64,000 bases of DNA from Olivibacter sp. XZL3 (GCF_004368405.1 NZ_SBJH01000003.1:1-64000); one strand, 5' to 3'. Counted from the first letter of the stretch, positions 54,631 through 63,151 are shown. The notes: generated by a model from the sequence alone, not told the origin. Translations and numbers: made by a program.

Positions 54631-55629
54631 ATGGCCCAAGGTTCAAACTTTGTTGATTATGTTAAAATATGTTGTCGTTCCGGTCACGGCGGAGCAGGCT
54701 CTGCGCACCTTCATCGCGACAAGCATACAGCAAAGGGCGGGCCTGACGGAGGCGACGGAGGTCGAGGCGGCCATATTATACTGAAAGGTAACAATCAGCT
54801 GTGGACACTCCTGCATTTAAAATACAGAAAACATGTGATCGCTGAGCCCGGGGGATCGGGCTCCAGCGCATTGCAACATGGTAAAAATGGGAAAGATGAG
54901 ATTTTGGAAGTGCCACTCGGCACCATTGCAAGAAACGCAGAGACCGGCGAAATCCTTTTTGATATCACCGAAGACGGTGAAACCAAAATCCTTACCGCGG
55001 GCGGGCGCGGTGGCTTAGGCAATTGGCATTTTAAGACTCCTACGCAACAAACGCCTCGTTTTGCCCAACCGGGCGAACCTGGAAAGGAAGAATGGATCGT
55101 ACTGGAACTGAAAGTACTAGCCGACGTGGGACTAGTCGGCTTTCCAAATGCAGGCAAATCCACTTTGTTATCGGTGGTCTCTGCCGCTAAACCAGAGATA
55201 GCAGATTATCCATTTACCACCTTAGTGCCCAATCTCGGTATTGTTTCCTATAGAGATGGTAAATCGTTTGTTATGGCAGATATACCGGGTATTATAGAGG
55301 GCGCTTCGGAAGGAAAGGGACTCGGATACCGCTTTTTACGGCACATTGAACGTAATTCGGTGCTGCTTTTTATGGTGCCGGCTGACACGCATCGATCGAT
55401 CAGCGAAGAATTCGACATCCTCTTACATGAGTTAACCGCTTATAACCCCGAATTGCTCGATAAACCGCGTTTACTGGCGATTACCAAATCGGACCTATTG
55501 GATGAAGAGCTGCAACTAGAGACGGAACGAGAATTGCCAAAAGAGGTTCCCCATGTCTTCATTTCATCCGTCGCGCAAAAAGGACTACAAGAATTAAAAG
55601 ATTTAATCTGGAAGGCGATTGTCGGTTAA
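54631..55629 (+). CDS. obg: Obg/CgtA GTPase, ribosome assembly
   Basis: A 332-residue Obg protein. The glycine-rich Obg fold (about 1-160) includes the GGDGGRGGH stretch. The GTPase domain (about 162-332) shows G1 [10 protein letters not shown]2 TT in FTTLVP, G3 DIPGIIEGA and G4 TKSD. It lacks the C-terminal extension of the E. coli protein, as is common in this phylum. It couples large-subunit assembly to GTP and ppGpp levels. Co-transcribed with adk. Confidence 0.97.
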   Translation: MAQGSNFVDYVKICCRSGHGGAGSAHLHRDKHTAKGGPDGGDGGRGGHIILKGNNQLWTLLHLKYRKHVIAEPGGSGSSALQHGKNGKDEILEVPLGTIARNAETGEILFDITEDGETKILTAGGRGGLGNWHFKTPTQQTPRFAQPGEPGKEEWIVLELKVLADVGLVGFPNAGKSTLLSVVSAAKPEIADYPFTTLVPNLGIVSYRDGKSFVMADIPGIIEGASEGKGLGYRFLRHIERNSVLLFMVPADTHRSISEEFDILLHELTAYNPELLDKPRLLAITKSDLLDEELQLETERELPKEVPHVFISSVAQKGLQELKDLIWKAIVG

Positions 55630-55761
55630 TAGGTTGCTCGTTACTGATTGTTAGTTCCTAGGTTGGTTGTTGGTTTCCCCTGATTGGTCGCTAGTTTCAT
55701 AGCTAATAATAAATGTTCATTGGGTCACATGTAAAAACATCGAGTGCCGGTGGGGTAAAGA

Positions 55762-56955
55762 TTAAAAAACCTGTTTAATACTCTTTATTTTAAACTTAAA
55801 GATCTTCAGCTCCTCCTTTCTTCGCACAAGCAGCATAACCTCTTTCTTTGGCCTTTGCAAAGCCTTCTTATACTGAACGAAGTCCATACTGAAATTACCG
55901 TTTACCGCTAGCAATAAATCCCCTATTTTTAAGCCTGCCATATCCGCCGGTGATCCTTTGGCTACCCCTCCAATCTCTATATGCCCTTCTATGAGCTGCA
56001 AGTCCAGGCCCGAATAAGCGTAATCGAAGCGATCACGAAAACTATTATTAGGGGTAAGGTGGACATCCCCCTTTTCATAATTGTAGATTACATTAAAACG
56101 CCTAAATATGTCGTTACCGATTAAGCCGCCTAAATAAGGATAAGAAGTAACATCGTACACATCATCAAAAATTAAGGTCGGGACCTGTTTAAACCGATAC
56201 GGACCGAAACGCAGCTCTTTTATCACCGTCAAATCCATCTGAATCTTCCCGCCTAAGCCATGGCCTTCTTTTGGCCACAACTTCCGGTTCCACGCCAACA
56301 AGGTGCTATCCTCAACAAATTCCTTTGAAAGCATGACGCAAACACCGGCGCCGATATCATGCAAAAAGCGGGCATTCACTTGGTGCCTGTCTTTCAGAAA
56401 AGCGCGTTGTACTACTAAGTTTCTTATATTCGGCTTCAAAAGAAACCCGCCTTTCGGATAGCGGAGTGTCCCCTTTGAGCAAAGATGGATAAGGCTATCA
56501 TCATAATTTATTTTCACTATGTACCGGCTGAACAATGCGTAACCGATAATTCCATCGACCTTTATGCCGTATACACTGGAAAGAAAAGAATAATCGTTGA
56601 TATGGAAGTTTAAGCTATCAACGGTATATGATGGAAAATTAAGCCGTTGGTTATAAAGGTAACTCACTTGTTTGATTCCCGCTACGCCCCGAATCCGGGT
56701 AGCGCTTGGCTCTGGCTTCAAGCCCATCGACGCCACGGTCGATGAATCCAGGGAAATCCCGCCACTACCGGTGTCTAAAATAAAATTGAGCGTATCTGGG
56801 GAACCGTTTAATCGTGCGGGAAGAATTATTACACCGCCCATTAAGGTCTTAAAGCGTATTTCACTCAGTAATTGTGAGGGCGAAGGGACAATCTCTTCCT
56901 GTGCAACGCTAGGAATATAGGTCGCCAACAACAGGACAAACAGGACAACACGCAT
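55762..56955 (-). CDS. Secreted aspartyl protease-like protein with PDZ domain
   Basis: A 397-residue exported protein (signal peptide ending SVAQ, about 19). Two retropepsin-like lobes follow. The first has the catalytic motif LDTGSGG (D61). The second has HDIGAG in place of DTG/DSG, which still keeps an Asp. A C-terminal PDZ domain holds GSPADMAGLKIGDLLLAVNG. Such single-chain aspartyl proteases with PDZ are common in Bacteroidota; substrates are unknown. It is a single gene convergent with obg. Confidence 0.85.
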   Translation of the reverse strand: MRVVLFVLLLATYIPSVAQEEIVPSPSQLLSEIRFKTLMGGVIILPARLNGSPDTLNFILDTGSGGISLDSSTVASMGLKPEPSATRIRGVAGIKQVSYLYNQRLNFPSYTVDSLNFHINDYSFLSSVYGIKVDGIIGYALFSRYIVKINYDDSLIHLCSKGTLRYPKGGFLLKPNIRNLVVQRAFLKDRHQVNARFLHDIGAGVCVMLSKEFVEDSTLLAWNRKLWPKEGHGLGGKIQMDLTVIKELRFGPYRFKQVPTLIFDDVYDVTSYPYLGGLIGNDIFRRFNVIYNYEKGDVHLTPNNSFRDRFDYAYSGLDLQLIEGHIEIGGVAKGSPADMAGLKIGDLLLAVNGNFSMDFVQYKKALQRPKKEVMLLVRRKEELKIFKFKIKSIKQVF

Positions 56956-56976
56956 GCTCCGCTATAATTGGTTATT

Positions 56977-56984
56977 CAAAAGTA
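56977..56984 (-). promoter_or_regulatory. -7 element just before the aspartyl protease gene
   Basis: TACTTTTG on the minus strand matches TAnnTTTG, only 21 nt from the ATG at 56955, so the leader would be about 15 nt. Confidence 0.4.
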
Positions 56985-57003
56985 CGGAATTCTATTGAAA
57001 AAG

Positions 57004-57040
57004 TAACAGGCCAATAATCGGAGAGATTAGAGGCCTGTTA
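57004..57040. terminator. Inverted repeat with T-run: attenuator or small-RNA terminator
   Basis: TAACAGGCC (57004-57012) and GGCCTGTTA (57032-57040) are exact complements around a 19-nt loop. On the minus strand the stem is followed by ACTTTTTC. A -7 box (TATCTTTG, 57070-57077, minus strand) lies upstream, so a transcript of about 65 nt starting near 57063 and ending after this stem is possible, in front of the protease gene. The rest of 56956-57277 shows no gene. Confidence 0.45.
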
Positions 57041-57069
57041 ACCAATTATAAACCTAAATTATGAAAGTG

Positions 57070-57077
57070 CAAAGATA
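57070..57077 (-). promoter_or_regulatory. -7 element upstream of the attenuator-like hairpin
   Basis: TATCTTTG on the minus strand, an exact consensus match, 30 nt upstream of the inverted repeat at 57004-57040. No clear -33 element. Confidence 0.4.
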
Positions 57078-57277
57078 GCGCTTTTTTCCGTAAATACAAA
57101 ATTTTCCTAAGAAGCCCCCACTTCTTTAAAAAACAACAAAAAGACAGGGACACACGAGCTCCCTTCGCGCCTAGAGTGCGTACCATAAAAGAAACTTCCA
57201 GCGTGCCTTCGCAACATATATGCCCATTTTCACCAGCTATTGCTACCAAAATAGACCAGCTTTTGTTATTTTCGCGG

Positions 57278-58462
57278 ATGGCTAAATTAATTAATATTAA
57301 ATCCTTTCAGGAGTTTTTAAAATCAGGCACTGCAGGCGGAGTGATACTGATTCTTTGCGTTGTTCTTTCCCTTATCATTGCTAATAGCCCTTGGGGCGAC
57401 GCTTTGGATGATTTTTTAGCGATCAACATCGGATATCATTCCGAAACCGTCCATTTGGACTATCCGATTATCATATGGATTAATGATGGGTTAATGGCGA
57501 TCTTCTTTCTTTTGGTCGGTTTAGAGATCAAAAGAGAGTTAGTAGAAGGCGAGTTGGCATCGGTCAAGCGGGCCACCTTACCTGTAATTGCTGCGCTTGG
57601 TGGCGTTATCGTGCCCGCCTTGATTTATACCTTCTTTAACAAAGATTCCGAATTTGCCGGTGGTTGGGGTATCCCTATGGCAACCGACATCGCATTTGCT
57701 TTGGCTATTATCACACTGTTGGGCAACAACGTTCCTCCTTCGTTAAAGATATTTTTAGCCGCATTGGCTATTGTAGACGACTTGATGGCGATTTTAGTCA
57801 TTGCCATTTTTTATTCAACTTCCTTGCAGTACCAATATTTATTATATGCGGGCCTTTTGTTTGCGCTCTTATTAGTTTTCAACAGACTTGGTGTCAAGCG
57901 GATTGTCTTTTACATTGTTCCGGGAATATTTATATGGTATTTCATCCACCATTCAGGCATCCATGCGACAATCGCCGGTGTATTAACCGCCTTTACTTTA
58001 CCGACTACACCAGACGATTCGGAATCTCCTTTAGAGAAACTGGAACACATGCTGGTGAAGCCTGTGAACTTCTTGATCATGCCGATATTCGCTCTAGCGA
58101 ATACGAATATCAGGTACGAGACTGGCATGTTAGCTGGATTAGCTACTCCGCTCGGCCTAGGAATTGCGCTCGGCTTATTTTTGGGAAAACCGATAGGAAT
58201 CACCTTTTTCTCTTGGCTCGCGGTTAAATTAAAGATCAGTAACCGGCCTCATGGCGCCTCGTGGAAACATATTCTTGGCGTGGGCATGCTAGGCGGAATT
58301 GGTTTTACCATGTCGATTTTTATTGCTATTCTCTCTTTTGCCGATGCCACGCATGTTTTGGCAGAGGCTAAATTTTCTATTTTAATCGGATCACTGCTTT
58401 CCGGAATAGCGGGGAGTGTACTTTTGTTGCTGGCAAATAAAAGCACCAAAAAGAACTATTGA
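57278..58462 (+). CDS. nhaA: Na+/H+ antiporter NhaA
   Basis: A 394-residue antiporter with about 11-12 membrane helices. The start at 57278 (MAKLINIKSFQEFLKSGTAGG) matches the family N-terminus; the longer frame from 57176 is poorly conserved. The ion-binding Asp pair is D167/D168 in AIVDDLMAIL. Other conserved parts are MATDIAFALAI, GIHATIAGVL and GIGFTMSIFIA. It exports sodium in exchange for protons and supports pH and salt tolerance. It stands alone. Confidence 0.95.
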   Translation: MAKLINIKSFQEFLKSGTAGGVILILCVVLSLIIANSPWGDALDDFLAINIGYHSETVHLDYPIIIWINDGLMAIFFLLVGLEIKRELVEGELASVKRATLPVIAALGGVIVPALIYTFFNKDSEFAGGWGIPMATDIAFALAIITLLGNNVPPSLKIFLAALAIVDDLMAILVIAIFYSTSLQYQYLLYAGLLFALLLVFNRLGVKRIVFYIVPGIFIWYFIHHSGIHATIAGVLTAFTLPTTPDDSESPLEKLEHMLVKPVNFLIMPIFALANTNIRYETGMLAGLATPLGLGIALGLFLGKPIGITFFSWLAVKLKISNRPHGASWKHILGVGMLGGIGFTMSIFIAILSFADATHVLAEAKFSILIGSLLSGIAGSVLLLLANKSTKKNY

Positions 58463-58511
58463 TTTTTTTTAACTGATTATCAAGGACTAATAAAATATAT
58501 AAAATTTGTCT

Positions 58512-58541
58512 TTTGAAATATAAAATCCTTGTCTATCTTTG
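58512..58541 (+). promoter_or_regulatory. Promoter of tRNA-Glu
   Basis: TTTG (58512-58515), 18-bp spacer, TATCTTTG (58534-58541). Both elements fit the Bacteroidota consensus. Transcription would begin near 58548, about 31 nt before the tRNA. Confidence 0.75.
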
Positions 58542-58578
58542 CAAACCGAAAAACGGATATGCATCCGTTAAAGAAGGA

Positions 58579-58650
58579 GGCCCGTTCGTCTAGGGGTTAG
58601 GACGCAAGATTTTCATTCTTGAAACAGGGGTTCGATTCCCCTACGGGCTA
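58579..58650 (+). tRNA. tRNA-Glu (anticodon TTC)
   Basis: A 72-nt cloverleaf. The acceptor GGCCCGT pairs with ACGGGCT (first pair G-U). The D-arm holds TCTAGGGGTTAGGA. The anticodon stem CAAGA/TCTTG encloses the loop TTTTCAT with anticodon TTC. The T-arm GGGG TTCGATT CCCC closes it. CCA is not encoded. It directly precedes an integrase gene, so its 3' half is the probable insertion site of the element that follows. Confidence 0.95.
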
Positions 58651-58673
58651 CAGATCTTGAAGTCAAAACATAC

Positions 58674-58706
58674 AAAAGCCTGCATATTAAACGTTTGCAG
58701 GCTTTT
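58674..58706 (+). terminator. Intrinsic terminator after tRNA-Glu
   Basis: AAAAGCCTGCA (58674-58684) pairs with TGCAGGCTTTT (58696-58706) around an 11-nt loop, and the T-run continues. A classical rho-independent terminator 24 nt beyond the tRNA. Confidence 0.85.
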
Positions 58707-58753
58707 TGTTTTTTACAGATCCCCTGAATTATTCAATTTTTCCCATAAAAAAA

Positions 58754-58838
58754 GTGAGTGATTCAGTGAGTCAATTTTCCTCTCACGCTCACTCACGAAA
58801 AGCGGTTTAAGTTATTGATATTCAACTGGTTCAATAAC
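58754..58838. repeat. Repeat cluster between tRNA-Glu and the integrase
   Basis: GTGAGTGA (58754-58761) is complementary to TCACTCAC (58789-58796), with a further GTGAGT copy between them. GTTATTGA (58811-58818) is complementary to TCAATAAC (58831-58838). Clustered short repeats beside an integrase gene are typical of arm-type recombinase sites or of the integrase promoter. No gene lies in 58651-58898. Confidence 0.45.
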
Positions 58839-58898
58839 TAAACATCTTGATTTATTATAGCTGCAAGGCTTACTTTGTTTCACTTAAATGAGTTACTC

Positions 58899-60224
58899 AT
58901 GGGTACAAATTATTCCTTGCTTTTCTACCTGAAAAAGCCAAAAAACTATGTAAAAGGGCCGGTTCCGGTGTACATGCGCATCACCGTAGATGGTATCCCG
59001 AAAGAAATCTCCACCGGAAGGTCATGCGACCCCTCCCGCTGGAACACCAAGGCTAACCGTGCCAGCGGTACGAAAGAAGAAACCAAAGCACTGAACAGCC
59101 ATCTTGATGCGCTGGAGAGAAAATTGGAAGACACCCATACGGTGCTTATCAAAGAGAGAGTAGCGGTAACTGCCGAGCTGCTCAAAATGCACTTTCTGGG
59201 AAAAGGCATAAAACATCATTTCCTGATGGAGATTTTCCTTGAACATAACACGAAGATGAAGGCGCTGCTGGGAAAAGGATTTAAGCCCAATACGCTCAAA
59301 GGATACAGGACATCGGTCCTGCACCTTAACGCTTACCTGTTAAAGTATTACCAGGATACCGACATAGACATTCAGAAAGTTGACCATGCCTTTATTACGG
59401 ATTACGAGTTTTTCCTTCGTTCGGAGAAGGGGTGCAGCCCCGTTTCCGTAGCCAAATACATGAAGCACTTGCGGAAGATCATCAACCTCTGCCTTGCCCA
59501 TCGCTGGATTACCGAAAATCCCTTTGCTATGTATAAAAACACGGCAAAAGCAAGAGAAAAGGAGTTTCTCACACAGGATGAACTGGACAGAATTATGCAG
59601 AAGAAATTCAGCATTCCAAGACTGGCGCATGTTCGTGATATCTTTGTGTTCAGCTGTTATACAGGACTCTCCTATGCAGATGTAAAGAAACTGCGTACCA
59701 CTGATATTGCCAAGGGAATTGACGGCAGGCTGTGGATACTGACCAGCCGTGAAAAGACGGAAACCACCTCGAACATTCCCCTGTTGCCGCAGGTACTGGA
59801 AATCCTGAGACGTTATGCCGGTTATCCGCCATGTGTGGCAAAAGGGCTTGCCCTTCCCGTGCTGAGCAACCAAAAGATGAACAGCTACCTGAAAGAGATT
59901 GCCGACCTGTGCGGGATCACCAAAAAGCTGACCTTCCATATTGCACGCCACACCTTTGCCACTACGGTCACACTAAGCAACGATGTACCTATTGAAACCG
60001 TATCGAAGATGCTCGGCCATACCAATATCAAGACCACCCAGCACTATGCAAAACTGCTTGACACCAAGGTGAGCAACGATATGGGCAGGCTGCATAGAAA
60101 AATAGTAGCCCCAAGGCAGATTTGGGGATGTACAGCGGAAAATAACCGGAACCTTCTCGGTGTACAGATATGCCTGCCCTCTCTGAAAACAGAAAATACA
60201 GCAACAGTTGAAGCGTATGGATAG
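58899..60224 (+). CDS. CTnDOT-type tyrosine recombinase (integrase)
   Basis: A 441-residue site-specific recombinase. An N-terminal arm-binding domain (about 1-95) starts LLFYLKKPKNYVKGP, and a SAM-like core-binding domain covers about 105-210. The catalytic domain carries H347-x-x-R350 (FHIARH) and the nucleophile Y383 (TQHYAKLL). The usual first Arg of the tetrad is replaced by S258 (CYTGLSYADV), as in IntDOT. The ATG at 58899 is preferred over the TTG at 58875. A 40-residue tail follows the last catalytic motif. It lies 248 nt after tRNA-Glu, co-oriented, and should insert the element at that tRNA. Confidence 0.93.
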   Translation: MGTNYSLLFYLKKPKNYVKGPVPVYMRITVDGIPKEISTGRSCDPSRWNTKANRASGTKEETKALNSHLDALERKLEDTHTVLIKERVAVTAELLKMHFLGKGIKHHFLMEIFLEHNTKMKALLGKGFKPNTLKGYRTSVLHLNAYLLKYYQDTDIDIQKVDHAFITDYEFFLRSEKGCSPVSVAKYMKHLRKIINLCLAHRWITENPFAMYKNTAKAREKEFLTQDELDRIMQKKFSIPRLAHVRDIFVFSCYTGLSYADVKKLRTTDIAKGIDGRLWILTSREKTETTSNIPLLPQVLEILRRYAGYPPCVAKGLALPVLSNQKMNSYLKEIADLCGITKKLTFHIARHTFATTVTLSNDVPIETVSKMLGHTNIKTTQHYAKLLDTKVSNDMGRLHRKIVAPRQIWGCTAENNRNLLGVQICLPSLKTENTATVEAYG

Positions 60225-60243
60225 TTTGCAAAAAGAGATTGTA

Positions 60244-60266
60244 AGCAGGGATATGTGGTCCCTGCT
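60244..60266. terminator. Hairpin after the integrase gene
   Basis: AGCAGGGA (60244-60251) and TCCCTGCT (60259-60266) are exact complements around a 7-nt loop, 19 nt after the integrase stop. No T-run follows. Confidence 0.5.
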
Positions 60267-60335
60267 ACAGCAATTGATGGCAGATGTTGTATTAAAAATT
60301 TTGTAGCGGCAAAGTGGTTGCACAGAAAAGAGATT

Positions 60336-60671
60336 ATGGTTAACTTTAATTTTATGAGAGCAGTGAGAAAAAAACGACGGCAACCGAACATTGATTCGAT
60401 GTTCTTCTGGGAGTTTGATCTAAAAGCTATAGACTGGGATAAAGCCTATAAGACGGTTATCGGCCGGATCATAGAACGTGGGGATCAGCAAGAGGTGGAT
60501 GAACTGGTTCGCTTTTACGGTAATGAGAAAGTTCTTAACACTCTTCGTAATGAAATTTACTTCCTGCCAGACTATGCTATTAAGAGGGCTATAGAATTCT
60601 TCTCGGAACTGAAAAAGGAACAGATGTACTGTTACCTAAACAGAAAGGATAAACCCTATCATTGGATATAG
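60336..60671 (+). CDS. Small DUF6922-like protein of the integrated element
   Basis: A 111-residue protein from the ATG at 60336 (an ATG at 60354 is also possible; the frame is open back to 60255). The core FFWEFDLKAIDWDKAYKTVIGRIIERG, RFYGNEKVLNTLRNE and FLPDYAIKRAIEFF resembles DUF6922 proteins of Bacteroidota, often found beside AbiEii-type nucleotidyltransferase toxins. No such toxin gene follows here. The stretch to the next gene (60672-61027) has only a degraded frame. Function unknown; an orphan antitoxin is one possibility. Confidence 0.65.
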   Translation: MVNFNFMRAVRKKRRQPNIDSMFFWEFDLKAIDWDKAYKTVIGRIIERGDQQEVDELVRFYGNEKVLNTLRNEIYFLPDYAIKRAIEFFSELKKEQMYCYLNRKDKPYHWI

Positions 60672-60731
60672 CCATAATGCCAATTGTCCTGATAATCAGT
60701 AATGATAGAAACATTAGGATTTGCAGATTAA

Positions 60732-61001
60732 TGCAAAAACGGAAGAGGTTTTCTCCGTAGAAGCGAAAAAGCGGGACAGCGTTGGGCTAGCGGGCAAAGG
60801 CGCTCCGCAGGCCGCAAATGTGCGGTAGGAATTAGTTTTCTATTTAAAGGGAAAGAGTTCATTTTCGAGCTGCCATCAAGTTACGGAAGTATCCTCAATT
60901 TTTCAAAACTAAAACAAACTCTTACGGATTTTCTATATTATCCTACCAAATTCAACTTATATTGCGTTTTTGTAAACTATGGAATAAAGAAGGAAAAGTG
61001 A
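60732..61001 (+). pseudogene. Open frame without a start codon, possible gene remnant
   Basis: The frame is open for 89 codons after a TAA at 60729-60731 and has no ATG. Its second half (from about 60835) reads like protein: FLFKGKEFIFELPSSYG and FLYYPTKFNLYCVFVNYG. The first half is arginine-rich and looks non-coding. It may be the decayed 3' part of a cargo gene. It accounts for most of the 356-nt gap before 61028. Confidence 0.3.
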
Positions 61002-61027
61002 GTACGGGAAGATGCTTTTCATCCGGA

Positions 61028-61531
61028 CTAAAGCGTTATCCTGTTTTCAATACGCAATACATAACCGGTCTCTATCCGGAATTTTTCCATTCTCTGTATC
61101 TGGCTGGATTTAAACTTTGGGTGTCCACTGTTGGCGATATAAGCTTTCTTTTCTGTATAGTACGCCGCATCATTAGTATTTTCAAAATGGTTTATAGTAC
61201 TCCGTAGCTGTTGTTCAGCGTCCTTTACCCAATTGTTCCCGGCAGAAGGACGATCCTTTAGTTCTACGAATATTGCTGTATTATTATAAGTAAGGACCCC
61301 ATCACATCTTTTTGCCTGTGTATTGTTCGGCAACCTAATATCAATACAATGGTCAATTGCAGTAAACGTCACGTTGTATAGGTATTCGTTGACCACTACA
61401 CCAATCCATTTCGCTCCATCTTCCTCGTCAATATAGGCAGGTCCAACGGTTGGTACAGAAGGATCGCATAACCCGAAAAGTTTTTTTGATGAAATGGTCT
61501 GGCAGTTTTCGTCCAAAAAATTCACGCTCAT
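61028..61531 (-). CDS. PD-(D/E)xK-like nuclease-fold protein
   Basis: A 167-residue protein not recognised from a named family. The middle part carries a PD-(D/E)xK nuclease pattern: D77 (RCDGVLTY), then E90-L-K92 (IFVELKDR) 13 residues later, and Q107/Q108 in the next helix (WVKDAEQQLRSTINHF). The N-terminal 50 residues may be a specificity or interaction part. Its ATG overlaps the stop of the ATPase gene by 4 nt (ATGA), so the two proteins are translationally coupled and probably act together. A likely role is DNA or RNA cleavage controlled by the ATPase. Nuclease activity is inferred from motif spacing only. Confidence 0.7.
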   Translation of the reverse strand: MSVNFLDENCQTISSKKLFGLCDPSVPTVGPAYIDEEDGAKWIGVVVNEYLYNVTFTAIDHCIDIRLPNNTQAKRCDGVLTYNNTAIFVELKDRPSAGNNWVKDAEQQLRSTINHFENTNDAAYYTEKKAYIANSGHPKFKSSQIQRMEKFRIETGYVLRIENRITL

Positions 61532-62760
61532 GGCCTTTGCTGTATTTCCAATAATTGGGCAAATAGTTCATTACCTTCGTCAAGCCTTTCGTTCAGTTCG
61601 TTTTCGTCTGATGGAAGCCCGTTATATGATTCTAAAACATGAATAACGCCTGTCTTTTCATCCATCTCATAAATAGCCAACTCCTTCGGCCGTATCGTCG
61701 AATTAAGTGGTACAATCTTGTTCAGTCTTTCCCGTTCATCTTCTTGTTTAACAATTTCTTTCAGCTCTCCTGCCTTTACAGCCAAGGAAAGATAATTGAC
61801 CAAATAAGGGCTGTGTGTTGTTATAATTAGTTTGTTACCTTCGTTATAGTTGTTGAATTTGAGCAATCCGTGCAACAATTCCCTTTGGGAACCAGGAAAT
61901 AAATTCTGTTCAGGTTCCTCAACTATATTTATGAATGCAGTTTTGTTGAATCTTGATGAAAGTACTGAAAGTGCTATTCTTTTCTGTTCATCTGTTAAAC
62001 TGTCATTACTCCAGACCTCTTCAACACCCGTGCGAAAACGTTTCATCTCATCGCTGCTCATAGGTTCCTTGTTGTCTTCGCTCTGCTTCTTTACCATATT
62101 GGCTAGATGAGCTGATACAAGGTAAACAGGCACCAAAGATTGAAAGCCACTGGAAGCTTCAGTAAGTTTAATTCTATATTCCTCTCCTTTTAGATTTAGG
62201 CTATCGGTGAATTTATCATATTCTATTCCGGCACTGTTGATAGGAAGTTCTACAATTCCCTTTATTTCATTCTTTGCATTATCATATTCTGTGAGGAATT
62301 CTGTTAAAGATTCTGAGGATAATTTTAGCTCTTTCGGGGACTTTACATAAGCTATAAAATTGCGTTCCGCAGGTACGTACATAATTTGCGGCAATGGATA
62401 TGTACTGCCGAGCTTCTCCTTTATCGTTAGCTCTCCATCCTGATATAAAATGTGGTAGGCTGTACCATCAAATTCTATATAACTCCCTTTGCCGTTATTG
62501 TTCTTTAGATAGTTTTCCAAACGGTGATAGCTAAGAAATTGGCTCCTTAGTTGATTCTTTTGCTGAAACCATTCAATTTTGTAGTCACCCCGAACAAGTG
62601 CCTTTTCCATCCAGGTAAAAGTGGAAATCAATTTGGCGACAGTACTTTTCCCAGAGCCCTGATTTCCGATGAATACCGTTACTTTCTTTATGTCTATCCA
62701 TCCATTATCTGGAATTCCTTCCTTGATGGGGCCAAAATTTTTAATTTTTATCTTACTCAT
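61528..62760 (-). CDS. ABC-type AAA ATPase (OLD/PtuA-like), no nuclease domain
   Basis: A 410-residue ATPase of the SMC/OLD superfamily. Walker A is GNQGSGKST (32-40), the ABC signature SSGFQ (203-207), Walker B INIVEEPEQ (277-285) and the switch His H316 (TTHSPYL). The region between Walker A and the signature is helical and short, so there is no long coiled coil. There is no TOPRIM domain of OLD/GajA type at the C-terminus; the nuclease function seems to be supplied by the overlapping next gene. It starts 44 nt after the HTH gene. This ATPase-plus-small-nuclease layout recalls Septu and related defence pairs. Confidence 0.85.
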   Translation of the reverse strand: MSKIKIKNFGPIKEGIPDNGWIDIKKVTVFIGNQGSGKSTVAKLISTFTWMEKALVRGDYKIEWFQQKNQLRSQFLSYHRLENYLKNNNGKGSYIEFDGTAYHILYQDGELTIKEKLGSTYPLPQIMYVPAERNFIAYVKSPKELKLSSESLTEFLTEYDNAKNEIKGIVELPINSAGIEYDKFTDSLNLKGEEYRIKLTEASSGFQSLVPVYLVSAHLANMVKKQSEDNKEPMSSDEMKRFRTGVEEVWSNDSLTDEQKRIALSVLSSRFNKTAFINIVEEPEQNLFPGSQRELLHGLLKFNNYNEGNKLIITTHSPYLVNYLSLAVKAGELKEIVKQEDERERLNKIVPLNSTIRPKELAIYEMDEKTGVIHVLESYNGLPSDENELNERLDEGNELFAQLLEIQQRP

Positions 62761-62804
62761 CGTACGAAATCTCCCTTGACACTTTTAATAAATAGATATT
62801 CGGC

Positions 62805-63140
62805 TTATTCTCCTTTTGGTTTCGATAGCAAATGGCTTATGTCATGCCTTGTTCGATTCGCTTCGGTTTCTTCGACAATTCTCTTCCAAATGATATCTTT
62901 ATCAACATCTGATATGTCCGATAATTTCAGTATATCCTCAACTGTAAATTTCCCTGGATCAGAAAATTTGGTTACAAAAGAGTCATGTCCCATTCCAAGT
63001 GCTTTCTTAAGTCCAGTTGAGTACATATCCGAGATATCAGTCATTTTTTGAATAGTATTCGACTCGAATCTTGCTTTTATAGACAAAAGTGTACTTTTGA
63101 GTTTGTCAGGATTAATCTTATAGGGTTCCGTTTTCGCCAT
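62805..63140 (-). CDS. Putative small HTH regulator of the ATPase-nuclease operon
   Basis: A 111-residue protein, first in the three-gene minus-strand operon. The segment KKALGMGHDSFVTKFSDPGKF, followed by VEDILKLSDISDVDKD, resembles the recognition part of Cro/CI-like HTH proteins of Bacteroidota (helix, turn, then the PEKFTxxDI-type helix). The rest is unrecognised. An inverted repeat GTTTAG-N8-CTAAAC lies 12 nt upstream of its start and is a plausible autoregulatory site. It could also be a sensor or inhibitor subunit of the ATPase. Confidence 0.6.
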   Translation of the reverse strand: MAKTEPYKINPDKLKSTLLSIKARFESNTIQKMTDISDMYSTGLKKALGMGHDSFVTKFSDPGKFTVEDILKLSDISDVDKDIIWKRIVEETEANRTRHDISHLLSKPKGE

Positions 63141-63151
63141 TTCTTTCTCGT

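Noticed and set aside
55630-55761. Imperfect GGTTG/TAGTT-rich repeats between obg and the aspartyl protease gene
   Set aside because: Copies are short and irregular; no period or pairing strong enough to call a repeat family.
57046-57249. Minus-strand open frame of 67 codons before nhaA
   Set aside because: Low-complexity, no recognisable motif, overlaps promoter and the nhaA upstream region; treated as non-coding.
58754-58796. Repeats near the integrase considered as a CRISPR array
   Set aside because: Only two or three short copies, no regular spacers and no cas genes in the window.
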